Assembly: GCA_000499405.2 (NCBI GenBank)
Contig: HG738137.1
Coordinates: forward strand, 14,253,661-14,317,660
DNA: 64,000 nt
Direction of reading: 5' to 3'
From: Onchocerca volvulus
Lineage: Eukaryota; Nematoda; Chromadorea; Rhabditida; Onchocercidae
A program made the position numbers and the translations under genes. The notes under the pieces were generated by a model, which was not told the origin of the DNA, did no database searches, and was given only the letters and a program-made list of their open reading frames with translations. Shown piece by piece: positions 50,817 through 63,418 of the stretch; within the stretch, counting starts at the first letter, position 1; each line of letters opens with the position of its first letter.

Positions 50817-51811
50817 CTATTCAAATCATTTTTCCTTTCGTAATTTTTCAACAAATTTTATTTATTGTTTAATTTTTTTTTTTTTTTTTTCGAGAAGAAA
50901 GAGAAAAAGAGCAATTGTTGAGCAATTCATTTGTTAATAATATGGGACATATATAATTTGTTCGTCAAGAAAAGTTTTAAGAAAAAGGAAGGATGATCGG
51001 TTGATAATGTTTTCGAAATTATCAGATCATTTTTATCATTATCATTATCATCTATTATCATATCAGTATAAAACATATTAATGTCCTTTTCTTTTTGTTT
51101 TTTTTTACTCAATTCCAATTTGTAATTGCTTTTCAAAAAAGAAGTTGTAATCGACATTAAAATTCTCAAAACAAAAGTTTAATTTTTTTTTTTTTTCATT
51201 TGTTTCTTTCATTCATTCATTCATTCATTCTTTTGTTTTTCAGCCATATTTCATGATTTTTTATTTAGGAATCTTTCGTTTTTTTTTTTGTTTAAATAAT
51301 TAAAATTTCGATAACATAACTTTTTCATCTGATTTTTTCTTTTTATTGTTCGCAAAAAAAAAAGTAAAGTATTGCATATTTATTAGAGAAATTGTTTTCG
51401 AGAAGGACGAGATTTTTTAAATCTCAAAAAAAGAAGAAAAATGTCAGTTTTCAAATTTCAGTAATTACAATTGTTCATTGGTGGTTTTAATTAATTAACT
51501 AATTATGTATGATAATAAATTCTAAAAATGAATTGCATATGGCATAAAGAAAGATTGGAAAAAAAAAAAGAGAAAAATATTTTGCAAGAGAAAAATAACA
51601 ACAGATCGTAAAATGATACTCCATTTTCTTCTTAGTAAATAAGCCTTTATTTTTCTTTTATTTTTGCTTCCTCAATTTTTTTGAAGATTAATTCTTTTTT
51701 TTTTCAAATATTTTTTTTTTATTTTTTCCCTACATTTTGCCGCTTTTTATCAAAAATAATATTTTCTTTGATAAGGGAATTTGTTTGCTAAAAAATCATT
51801 GTTGATCCAAG

Positions 51812-51842
<31 letters not shown>

Positions 51843-52729
51843 CATATGGAATTTGAGGAATTCAAAAAATTGCAAAGAAAATGTTTCTTTTTTGATTTTT
51901 AAAACTCTTGATTTTTTGTTTTATTTTCAGTGTTTTCATTTCATTTCATTTTTCTCACTTTGTCCTCTTTTTTTTTCTCTCTCAAACTTCGAATTTTCAT
52001 GTTTCTTCGTTTTTTGTTTTCAATCAGTATAGCTATACATTTAATATCTGTCAAATATTCGATTGCCAGGAAAAAGCAAAAATCCAAAGCATCCATTAAA
52101 TATTTTATTTTCAATGTTTTCACTGCTTTTTTTTCCTTTTCAAGAAATTTGTTTGCTTTCTGTTTGTTTTTTGTAACATTTAAAAGAAGTGAAATGATTC
52201 ACAATGCTTCATTAATCACTTATTTTTTAAAGAAAATTAAATTGGGGAAAAAATCCACCAAAAATATCGTATCAATATATATCTTTATTAATTTCCTTTC
52301 CTCCCGTTTTTCTTTAGAGAAATTTTTAAAAGGAAGTGTTTTTAATAATTATTTGAAAATTAAAAAAAAAAAATGGAGACATTAAAAGTCTCTTTCTTCT
52401 TTTTGTATTTAATGCAATATATCACCGTTATTTTTTTGGAAGCCTATTAGAATGTAAAAATTTTTTTTTTTTTTTTGTTAAATATCAGTTTTAATTACAT
52501 AATCCAAATGTTAAGAATTTAAAATTGATCCGATCATATAGCATAATAGTTTTGATTTCCAGACTAACTTTTAAATAGTGTAAAGTGATCTATCCGATTT
52601 GCTAAAAATTTTTGACGGAATTTTTGAAAGATAGTTTTGTTGTCTGTCTGTGTAAATCGATTTGAAATGAAATTTGATATTAACACGGTCACATATTCTA
52701 CACTCAATATTTCTCTATTTTCAATGTAT
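47635..52729. other. Gene desert, low-complexity AT-rich sequence
   Basis: No supported gene. It holds poly-T runs near 48015-48100 and 50780-50817, alternating AT near 48715 and 51819, (GA)n near 49222, and repeated ATCATTATC-type blocks near 49500-49800. A more complex island lies at 49900-50340. Confidence 0.6.
49900..50340. other. Complex island flanked by (GA)n and (CT)n
   Basis: A purine-rich GA tract (about 49999-50033) and a CT tract (about 50176-50217) are mutually complementary. They bracket about 140 bases of non-repetitive, GC-richer sequence (50040-50170) that includes GGGAGGGGG and GGAGGTGGG. No open frame of note. It could be regulatory DNA or a structured RNA. Confidence 0.4.
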
Positions 52730-53220
52730 GATGATGAATGGGATGCATATGGATGAACGGATTGATATTTGTATGAATGTGTGCATATATACATAATATG
52801 TAGAGATGTGTTTATGCGTGGGTGAAGATGCGTAACTGCATACGTGTGTGAAGGAGCGTACGTGGCTGATATACGTGGATGGATGTATATGCGGGCGGGA
52901 GAATATCGTATACGTGGATCGTTTTTTCAAAAAAGAAAAAAAAAAAACATATTTTTACATGTTATACATGTATTTAAGCCATTCTTTGTCTGTTTCGCTC
53001 GTTCACCGAACGCGATCGACGTGCTCGCAACTGTGCATCCTCAAGTCTGGCTACGCAGGGGGATGAATATACGTGTGTGCGAAGATTGTATATGCGTGTA
53101 AATTTGGCGAGGGTGGATGAATCTGAGTGGTTATGCGTGGATATTAAGCTTATATATATATATGTGCGTGGATGTGTATAGATGCATGTGTATAGGAATA
53201 TGTGGATTTTGTATGTCATA
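52730..53220. other. GC-richer CGTG-rich island
   Basis: Much higher GC and CpG content than the surroundings. CGTGGAT recurs four times (from 52874, 52913, 53136 and 53167) among TACGTG and TGTGTG variants. A 110-base core (52980-53090) has overlapping open frames on both strands, but no family is recognised. It may be a promoter/enhancer for the downstream SOX gene, a degenerate repeat or an unrecognised exon. Confidence 0.4.
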
Positions 53221-54652
53221 TATAGATAGTAACATATACACTTACAAATAAATTGTATTTAATATACTGTATTGATATCGTTTGTGATAAAAGTAATTTT
53301 GATAAACAAAATTTGAAGATGCATTTTGAATGAAGAATGAAATAATGTTCTTCATGTGTTAGTGCCATTGTAACAGATGTGACATATGTTGTCGACATTG
53401 AAATAATACTGTCCCCTGTCCTCCTTCCTCACATTTTGTCACCCATCATCCCATACCTCCCACACTTTTCACTCTCTTTGATATCTTTGTGCTTTCTCAA
53501 TCGTTTGTCGAATAACTGCCGCCCTCCCTCTTTTCAATTCCTTTTTCATCTTATCATTCATTTCCGTTATTTCAATTTTATTTGCTAATCAATTATATAC
53601 TCGGATTTCACATATACAAATCGTCTGTCCGTCCATTCATAGTGTTGGATTTTATTTCGAAAGAATTCAAGCTCAAATCTTTGATTTGTATTTGTGCTCT
53701 TCAGAGAGTCATATTCGTTTCATAGAATTTCAAATTTCCATATTTTAACATGCTCACTTCTTACTATTATATGTTCAATTTTTATGTGAAGCATAGGAAA
53801 TTCTGATTCTCGATTTTATGCAATTTTTCGAATTGAATAGATTTTGAAGAAGTAATCAACTTCGACAAGTATATCAGGCTATCTTCAATAACTTTTTAAA
53901 TCATCTAAAGTTAGAGCTAAAACGACAAAAAAAAAAAAAAAAAAAAAATTTAGTATTATTACAGAAAAATCGACCAGTACATTCAATCATTTCCGGATTA
54001 TATTGCAGATTATAACAAGATTGATACATTTTATATTGTATTGCATGCAAAATTGCATGATCGCAACAAATAGATGAATTATTCCAGTGATAGTTTTGCT
54101 ATTTAATACAACAAGAACATTGTTCATTAAAATGATAGTGGTATATCTATAAAATTGAATTAATCTATTGAGTATTATCGAGATAATAATATATTGATGC
54201 ATTCGATACGATTTAATTATCGCGAATAATTTAATCTCGAAATTCAACTATATTATACTTTCAAAAATTTTGTTTGTTTGTTGTAACAATATAATTTTAA
54301 TTTTTTTACTTCATTAATATGAAGTTAGAAAAATTTCCAAAATTAATGTTTTGTTTTTTATATTTAAAATAAGAAAATTTGTAAGCATAATAATAGTTCG
54401 TTTGTTTGTTCGTTTGTTTGTTTTTTTTGGATTTTAAAGTATTTGAAAGCTTTCAAAATTGTTCAGCTTAGACTAACAAACAAATAAATACATAAATATT
54501 TCTTTTCTTTTTTTTTTTTTTTTTCAAATCTTAAGGTGTAAAAAAGAAAAAAAAAAGGAAAGAAAGAGAAATGAAGGAAACATAAATATTAATTATTTTA
54601 AGCATAAAAATCAATTTAAAAAAAAAAGTATGAACAAGAAGAAAAAGCAATC
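53221..54652. other. Intergenic, including a C/T-rich patch
   Basis: 53410-53640 is unusually C-rich and pyrimidine-biased. The rest is AT-rich. No coding sequence was recognised. Confidence 0.45.
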
Positions 54653-54676
54653 GGGGGGGGGGGGGGGGGGGGGGGG
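54653..54676 (+). repeat. Poly-G homopolymer, 24 bases
   Basis: A run of 24 G followed by AGAGG in a region that is otherwise A/T-rich. Able to form G-quadruplex structures. Confidence 0.9.
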
Positions 54677-54746
54677 AGAGGAAGGAAATAAAAGTACGAA
54701 TTCATTGTTAAGAATCGAAATGTTTTTCTTTTTTTAAATCTTGGGA

Positions 54747-54768
54747 AATTAAATAAATAAATAAATAA

Positions 54769-54802
<34 letters not shown>
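54747..54802. repeat. (AAAT)n followed by (AT)n
   Basis: About six AAAT units run directly into a 29-base alternating AT tract. Confidence 0.9.
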
Positions 54803-54807
<5 letters not shown>

Positions 54808-55210
54808 GTATGTAAAGATTAAAATGTAAAAATTCCATTAATTTATTTTCATTTTTTTTAATAGTTTTTTTTTTTTCAATTTCATAAATTCGAAATGTTA
54901 TATTGGATTTCATCGTTTTTTTTATAATTTTATACTTTCATTTATTAGTTTCGATGATTGAAATATTCCATAACTATTTTTAGTCAATTTTAATATTTTC
55001 GAAAATATCATTTTAATTGAAATATACTTCGAAAATTTCGAAAATGAAAATTTATGAGAGTCATTTCAATTTTGTTTATTCCTTTCATTCCAACCGTGTC
55101 ACCTCTTTCTTTCTCTTTATTTAAAATAAGCAGAAAATGAGATTTCGCGTTTACATAGTCTCACATTTTCAAATTATTCATCATTATTGTCACTAAAAAT
55201 TATCATTTAT

Positions 55211-55213
<3 letters not shown>

Positions 55214-55272
<59 letters not shown>

Positions 55273-55278
55273 CTATCT
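55214..55278. repeat. (CT)n followed by (CTAT)n
   Basis: About 38 bases of CT dinucleotide continue into about six CTAT units. Confidence 0.9.
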
Positions 55279-55632
55279 TTATCCTTTTTTTTTTCTTTTG
55301 TTTTCCTTTTATCATTTTTTTTTTTTTTTTTTCCTTCCTTTGAAGACAAAATGTTGCATTTTTTCAGGGTTATACTGAAAAAAAAAAAAAAAAAAATTCT
55401 TGGAAGTATTCTTGAAATATTCAAGAAAGAAAAATGAAGAAATTAATTCAACATTTTTCTTTTTGTTCTTTTTTTCCTTTTTGTTTTTTGTTTTTCTTTT
55501 GATTTATTTTCATTTTCGTTCTTTGATTCTTTGTTTTTGTTTTTTTTGTTTTTTTTCGTTTTGTTTTTCTCATTTTTATTTCTTTTTTTTTTTATTACTT
55601 GCATTATATTTAATGGCTTTTCATTTGTGGAC

Positions 55633-55669
<37 letters not shown>

Positions 55670-58276
55670 GGAATTGGAATTTGGCATAGATAATTTTGCT
55701 ATATAATGAAGTTTATTTTGTCGCAATTATGATATACAACGAATCGATGATGAATATCGATTATCAATCAAAAATAATTTGGATTTTCTTTGATAGAAAG
55801 GAAGTTTATCTGAGGGTTTTTGGTAATTTGAATTTTTCTTACGAAAGTAAGTTTTGCGAATTATAAGTAATTGTAACTTTCTTTTAGAAAGTTTTTTTTT
55901 TTTTTTTAGGAATTATAGGTACTGGGAAGAATTACTCCTGGAATGCTAATCTGATTATAGAACAGATCAGAGCAAATAATTGATTAATTGAATGAATTGA
56001 ATTCCCTCAAATAACAAATCATTTTTCTAAAAATGTTGTTACTCCATATTATCATAGCAATACACAATTTACAGTATGTTAATTAAAGTGTAAAGGTCAA
56101 AGATTGCATAAACAAAAATTATTTCTATAAACAAAAAGAATTTCCGATTATTTCATCATATCTATTTTTCCAAAAAAATTTTTCCATTTTTCCGACAAAA
56201 CTTTTGCATAAATTTTTTCTTGTTATAAAGTGATATAGGAATTGATTGTTAAATAATTAAATTAATTTTTTAATTTAATATAATATCTTGTCCTCTTTTC
56301 TTTTTCTCTTTTATTCTCTCTTTTCCTCCTTTACTTTCAAACTTTCTTTCCTCTTACCTACTTTTCTTTATCTGATTTCATTACAAAAATGAGAAAGAAA
56401 AAATTAAAAATTATTTTTGTCTTTTCAATATTATCTTTTTTTTTTTTTAGTTTATTTAAATATTTCCTCTTGATGATCTAAAATTTAGAAATGAAATAAA
56501 ATGAAATTGAGTGAACTAATTTTAAAAAATGAATTATAACAAAATGGGTATATTTAGAGAATAAAGTAACATATTTTGAAAAATTGAAAAACGAAATGTT
56601 CTTTGATTAACTACAGTTTTCTTTTTTTTTCTTTTGTTACAGTGATTGTTTTCTTTTTTTTTTTTTTTTTTCTTCTCTTGTACTTTACAATGTACTTTTC
56701 AATTTAAAAAAAAGAAAAAAAAAAGATTGAAATATTCGAAGTATTTTGAAATTTCATATATATATATATATATATATATTTATATGTACATATGCATATG
56801 AATTATTTTTGAATTTAATAATAAATTATCTATGAAAAGAAAAAGTGAAAAATTTCTCATTTTCATTTTACCTTTTTTTTTTTCAATTTTTTTTTTTTTT
56901 TTTTTTACCTTCGTTCTTCCCGCTTTCGCTTCACCTCATATTATCCGCTTTTCTATCTTAACAATTGATTAATTAAATAGATCAATAAAATGATAAAAAG
57001 CAGATTATAAAATAATTTAACAAATTGGAAAAAAAAAAAAAAAAAAGAGATTATCATCGATTAGTAGTTTGTAAAAGGAAAAGGGGAAAAAAGAAAAGTA
57101 ATGAAACATGACGATAAGAGTAAATAAAGTAAATAATCATTTAATATAGTGCAAATAAAAATGTTTACTTTAGTTAAAATATGACTAATTTGTTTACTTT
57201 TTCATTACAATCGTCCATTTCTTTTTCTTTTTCGGACATTTATTCTTAATGTTTGATCAAATTTAGTATGAATATACTGTTACTAAAATATTTTTAACAT
57301 AATGGTCATTTTGGATACTAACTATTGTTTGTTTTGTTGTTTAAATTGATTTCTTATAAATGTATTATTTCGATGACCATCATTGTGGTCATTATGATCA
57401 GCTAATATTTCATATATAAATATACAATTAATCATTTATTTCAATTAAATTAAAGATGAAGAAGAAAGTTGGATCAATCGGAAATGAAATTTCTTTCCTT
57501 TTTTGTTTAATTAATTATAAATAGGAAGAAGTGTAAAATATATTAATTACACTAGTAACTGATTGAATTTTATTTACAAAAAATTAAAATAGAAAATATG
57601 TAAACATATTTGAACTCTTTTTTTTTTCCAATAAAGTATAATAAAATATCTTTTATCCATTTTATTTTTTCATTTCATTTCATTTCATTTTGTTCATGCA
57701 TGTTACTGAATAGTTGTTTCTAATGCATTTTATTAGAAACTTAAGTATTGAATTTCTTTTTTTCCTTTTTTTAGAAAAAAAGAAATGGAAGAAATAGAAA
57801 AAGGATAAGGAAAGGAAAGAAAAAAAAAAGTGATTTAAATTTAATTTATTTAAAATCAAAACAAATTTATTAATTCATTCGTTTAATTTTTTTGAATTTC
57901 ACAAAATATATAAATATATGAAACATTCATAAAATCATTAATAATAATAGTAATATTACTAATAAGGCAATTTGTTAGATAATATCTTTAAAAAAATATG
58001 ACTAAAACTATCTTGTTTTCCTCCGCCTTTTTCGTTATTTATCTTTTTCACTGCCGTTCCCGTTTCTCGTTATTTTCTCATTTGATTTCATTTTTTTTTT
58101 TGTCAAAGTATAATAAGGATGATTCAACAATGTTTACACTATATCGATGAAAAGAGGAAAAGTAAGCAAAGAGAAAGCGACGATACTTTTTTTTTTTTTT
58201 TTTGAAAATGCGAAAAAAATTGAAATGAAAGAAAGTTATTGTTATTGCGGAAAATGTAATTTCAAATAGCATTTAG
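55279..58276. other. AT-rich 5' flank of the SOX gene
   Basis: Low-complexity sequence with T-runs (up to about 30) and alternating AT near 56757-56780. No gene recognised. It must include the 5' leader of the SOX gene. Acceptor-like AG sites sit at 58269 and 58276, just before the ATG. Confidence 0.5.
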
Positions 58277-58377
58277 ATGAATCATTTTCAATCATTATCA
58301 TCGTCCGTCCCAACTCGAACAACAACTGATTCAACAATTTGTCCAATCATTATACCACAAATATCACGACCATCATC

Positions 58378-58425
<48 letters not shown>

Positions 58426-61400
58426 GCAACAACAGCAACAACAAGAACAACAACAATTGCGACAACAACAACAACAGATAAATAATCAACAACATCAATC
58501 GGTTATAATGAATTCATCACGAATAGCTGGCGAATCATCCGAATCATCAGAGCCATCATCTTCATCATTTACACCGGTTACTGATCGTCATGGTATCACT
58601 GATTGTTCTGTATCAAGTATATTTTGTTTATTTTAGTTTTAAAATTAAAAAAAAAAAGTTTTTTAAAAATTTTTGCTTTATTTCTCATATTTCTTATCAT
58701 ATATTGTACTCATAGAAAACAAAACAAAACAATATATGAAACTATTAATTAGTGATATCAAAAATTAACGCAAATAAGCAATAATACTTAGCTTTATGAT
58801 AATTCTAGCACTTACAGTTACAGTTTCGATATTTTGTAAATTTCAAAATTATCACAAATCTAAGCATTGTTTTGTAGCAATTTTGATAAGAATAATAATC
58901 AAATATAGTTATATATCGTAAGAAATATCATTACGATTGGTGAAAACTTTTAATGTTATATTATCTATAAATGGGATATAATATAGTAAATAAAATGGAT
59001 ACGATATAATACAGTAAGCAAAATGGATAAATGGTATACAGTACAATAAAAAATGGGTACGGTATAATACAGTAAGTAGAATGAATGAGATATAATAAAG
59101 TAAGTACAGTAACCAAATGAAAAATATAGTATATTGTTTGATCAAGCGGAATTATTTGATAGATTAGTAAATTATTTTTTTTTTTTTGTGATAGATCATT
59201 ATGAACATTGTTATGATAATTATTTTATCAATGATTGCTGTTTTTTTTTTTTAGGCAACAGCAGTTCTGATAAAATTTTTTTTAGTTTAGGCAACAGAAA
59301 TAGACATATTATCATAATTAAAAAAAAAAAAAAAAAAAAAAATATTATCCGATTAAAGAGATTATTTAATTGTTTGAAAAAATTTTACATTCAAATTTCA
59401 ATTTACATCAAAGATTATTTGATAATTCAGGTTCATCAAGTATACCATTCATTGGTAAGAAATCAATTGATAAACATTATCGTGGTGAAATGAAGGATAT
59501 GACTGAGTATGATGTACGAATCAAAAGACCAATGAATGCTTTCATGGTTTGTTTACCAAAATAACCTTTTATTTATTTATTTATTTTTTCACGTAAAACT
59601 TTCACGTAAAATGAAATTTCAGTATTATTATAGGTAAATTTTATTTGAAAATAATTATGGATAAATTTTATATAAATTATATACCTAAAAGTTATTCTTT
59701 CATCTTCTGCTATGAGCGAAATTAATAAGTAAGTAAATAGATAAGATGAAGTGAAAAAAGCATAACTTTTAGATATTTACTTTAGGCAAAAATGAGATAA
59801 ATAATAAAAGAATGATTGATTGTATAAATTAATAAAAATTATAATTAAAAATAAATAGATCTGATTAGCTATGCAAAAATAAGTATGCGAATTACGTAAC
59901 TGATTTAATGATTTTTTTTTGGATGATATATAAATTCGAATATCTGTTTATTTCAACAAATTAAATTGTTAATTAAATTAAAATTGTTAGAATAGATGCC
60001 AAAAAATACTTAGTTTTCTTACTTTAAAATAATTATTTAGATATATTATCAACAATCAATAATAATAATAATGTACTAGTTGCAATTTTTGAGTTAATCT
60101 TTCCAATAAATATTTAAAGTTTTAAAATTTTATCGAACTTTTTTTTTCTTTTTTTCAAGGTATGGTCTCAAATGCGCCGAGCGCAAATTGCAAGTACTGA
60201 TGTAAAAATGCACAATTCACAAATTAGCAAAGAATTGGGCGCTGAATGGCGAGAAATGAGCGTTGAAGAAAAGGCACCATATGTTAAACGGGTTTTGTGC
60301 TTCGTCTTCTTCTTTTTAATATTTCAAAAATTGAATTTTTTCTTTAAAATTTTATCTATTTCAAAAAAAACCCTTTTTTTTTGGAAAGTTTTGATTAAAT
60401 TTAATCAAAACTTTTTTCAACTTAATTTTCTAATCTTTTTTTTTATTTATTTTATAGTATGCAATTTAATGCATTCATTCTTCTTTTCTTTTTTTTTTTT
60501 TCTTAGTCACTTTCTTTTTTTCTTTCCTAAATTTAATTTATTTCATATAATATAAGCAAATGATATGTTTATTTTATTTTTTCATGTTTTTTTTTTATTC
60601 GATTTCTTTTTTCTTTTCTTCAATTTAATTTTTATTTTAAAAATGGAATATTTGAAAATTTGGCATCAAATTTGTTTTCAGAATTATTTTCCATTTTTTC
60701 ATTGATAATAAATGCAATTTGGTACATTATATTTCATTTTCTAGGCTAAAGAATTACGGGAAGAATTGATGCGTCGTCATCCAAACTATGTTTATCGTCC
60801 AAAACGTCGATCACATGGCACGACAAAAAATCTTCTGGCCAAATCATGTTTGCTACCTCCTACAACCACTGGTCTAGCCATGACACCATCATCAGTTGAA
60901 CAAAGGTTCACTTAAAAAATTTGTCCCTAAAATATTCACAACATTACGGTATAAAAAATTCAATACGGTATATAGTATCTGAAATGTTACGGTATATTTT
61001 GTAAATTATAAAAATGGTGTAACATTTCAATTTGTGGATTTTCATCTATTTATATATTGACTAATATTATTTCGAATATTTCTGTTCATATAATTAAGCT
61101 ATGATTAAATTCAATATATTAAGCTATAATTATGATCCATAAATTAAGTTGTGATTAAGCTATGAACAGCATGCTGAACCGAATAACTTTGAATGATTCA
61201 AAAGAATAATGTTCTAATCAATTAATTAAAAATTTTTTCGCTAAAGATTATATAAGATATAATATTTGTCATATAGAATATCATTTTTATCATGTAGCAT
61301 TAATTATCAATTAAAAAATTAAAATTAAATCCAAAATTTTTTGCTGTAATTATCTCAAGTAGTAAAATATGATTATTATATCCGATCATTATACTAATTG

Positions 61401-63347
61401 AATTTTGAAAATTTCATCAATCGATGCAAATCAACAAATTTCCCAATTAAGAAATATTAGGAGAGCGGTTATTCGGTTTTTTTTTTTTTATTATTTTCTT
61501 AATTGGAATTCTAATTCTCCTGATTTTTTCTTCTTTTTTTTTCGAATGCCATAATAAGAAGAGAAAGAAATGGAGTAATACTATGTATTAGTTAAAATAA
61601 TTAATTTGAAATTAATTATACTTACAAATATGATCGCATTTCAGTAAATGAATGAAATAGTTTATATAATTATTGTCATTAAGAAAGCTTTTGATTTTAT
61701 TTAAACGTTAATTAATTAAAATTGCACCTTAATAAACTGATTACATCTTTTGTGTTTATATTTCTTCCTAACAATTTTTAACGTATTTATTTAAATATAA
61801 ACATCAATTTTTTTCTTTCATTCCTTTTTCCTTTTCTTCCTCTCCTTAATTGCATTTTTTTTCACTTCATTTCATTTTTTTTTCTCGAAATTTTCATTAA
61901 ATAATTACTATTATTCGATAAAATGTTCACGTTTGTTGCAGTTTGAGATAAATAATAGTGGATAGAATAATTAATTGATTATTTATTTCATTAATTATCA
62001 TTTATAATTAGAATATAAGGAATAGATTAGTTTAAATTAGATAAGTAATATTTATTGTAACTTAACTTTACTTTACTTTCATAGTTGTTTCATATTATTT
62101 ATGTACTTGTTAACTTATCCATTGATTTATTTCTTTTGTCAATTAATTGATTAATTAATTAACTAATTTAATTAATTACTATCTATAATTTTGACAAATG
62201 TAACAAAAATTTCGTAAGTTAAAATATACTATTAAATATTTTCGATTTTTTTTTTACAATGATCACATATAATATATGCATTTTTATTTAATATTGCTTA
62301 TAATAATAATATTATTAGTACCAAGTTAATTAATTAATTAATCAATTAATTAATTGCTATTTGCAGATTACATTCATTGTCATCAATTCCAACAGCTCAT
62401 GATATTAGACGATTATTCTTAGCCGGAGTAATGCAGGAACAACAAAATAATATGCTCTTAGCTGCATATCGTAATCAACTACTTGCAGCTGCCACAAATA
62501 ATCCGGTCACTTTAAAAGATTCGTTAAATTTGGATTCTGTTGATCAAGAGGTAAATGAGACGACAATTTTTCATCTGTTTTCTTTTTATTTTTTCGTTCT
62601 AAATTTTCATTTTCTTTTCTTCCAAAAAAAAACAAAAAAATTCGAAATAAATCTGATATCGAATGAATTAATTATTTTTTGCTTGTTAAAGTTTTAGTAT
62701 TTCAAAGTTTGAAATGAATGTAGAGGATGAGGTTTAGTTAGCTCCAATATGTTACTATCCAAAATTCAGGAAGTACTTGCTTTTTTTTTTTTCTTTTTAA
62801 TGGATAGAATTTTTGATATATTACATTTGTAAGAAATGAATATATTAAGGAATAAATTAGTTTAGATTAGAGGAAATAATGTTTACTGCTTTTTAAAACA
62901 TGTTAACATACTTTGCGTATGGTTTTATTTACTTTGTAATTATTATTTTGCGGAAGATATTTGTTAAATATTATTTAATTAATATTAAATTATAAACTTT
63001 TTTTTTGATGTAAGTGCAAATTTTTTAATTATTATGTATTGGAATTAATTGCAAAAATTTTTAATCATTATATATATTTTTTATAGATATAAGTTAATTA
63101 CAGATTATACAGTTATGAGAAATTTTAATTAAATTATTTGAATTATATTTTTATGATTTATTATTTACAGAAATTACAATCAACAATGGCAAATATTACA
63201 ACAGGTGGCACTACTGGTAATGTTGTTGGCTTATCAATGACAACAGAACAATTTAATCCTTTATCATCATTATCAATATTACAATCACCATACAATCCGA
63301 TTAGTCCTTTGCTTGGCTCACAATTTAATCCATTTCTATTTAGTTAA
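58277..63347 (+). CDS. SOX-family HMG-box transcription factor with polyglutamine N terminus
   Basis: Sequence-specific HMG-box DNA-binding protein, nuclear. Six exons: 58277-58616, 59431-59546, 60160-60291, 60745-60905, 62367-62550, 63171-63347. This gives about 369 residues with all junctions in frame. The N-terminal region is Ser/Thr-rich with a run of 22 glutamines (58379-58444, nearly all CAA) and further Q clusters. The HMG box spans about residues 142-220. It begins with VRIKRPMNAFMVWSQM, continues with MHNSQISKELGAEWREM and EEKAPYVKRAKELREELM, and ends with HPNYVYRPKRRS. The core RPMNAFMVW and MHNxxISKxLGxEW are SOX hallmarks. The box is split by introns after AFM and after VKR. The C-terminal part is Leu/Gln- and Pro/Ser-rich, as in activation domains. 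I cannot assign the subgroup; residues such as RRAQIASTDVK differ from the typical SoxB, C and D boxes. Confidence 0.9.
60385..60414. repeat. 30-bp perfect palindrome in SOX intron 3
   Basis: The sequence reads identically on both strands with no spacer, centred between 60399 and 60400. It is AT-rich but includes GC pairs. Confidence 0.85.
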
Positions 63348-63362
63348 TTAATTTTTACTCTT

Positions 63363-63418
<56 letters not shown>

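Noticed and set aside
52844..53101. Overlapping open frames in the GC-rich island (both strands)
   Set aside because: Several frames are open at once and none resembles a known protein; kept as an unexplained island, not as a gene.
59254..59330. Possible extra SOX exon (GCAACAGCAG...) between exons 1 and 2
   Set aside because: It has an acceptor and stays open for a short stretch but runs into poly-A; exon 1 joins the 59431 exon in phase without it.
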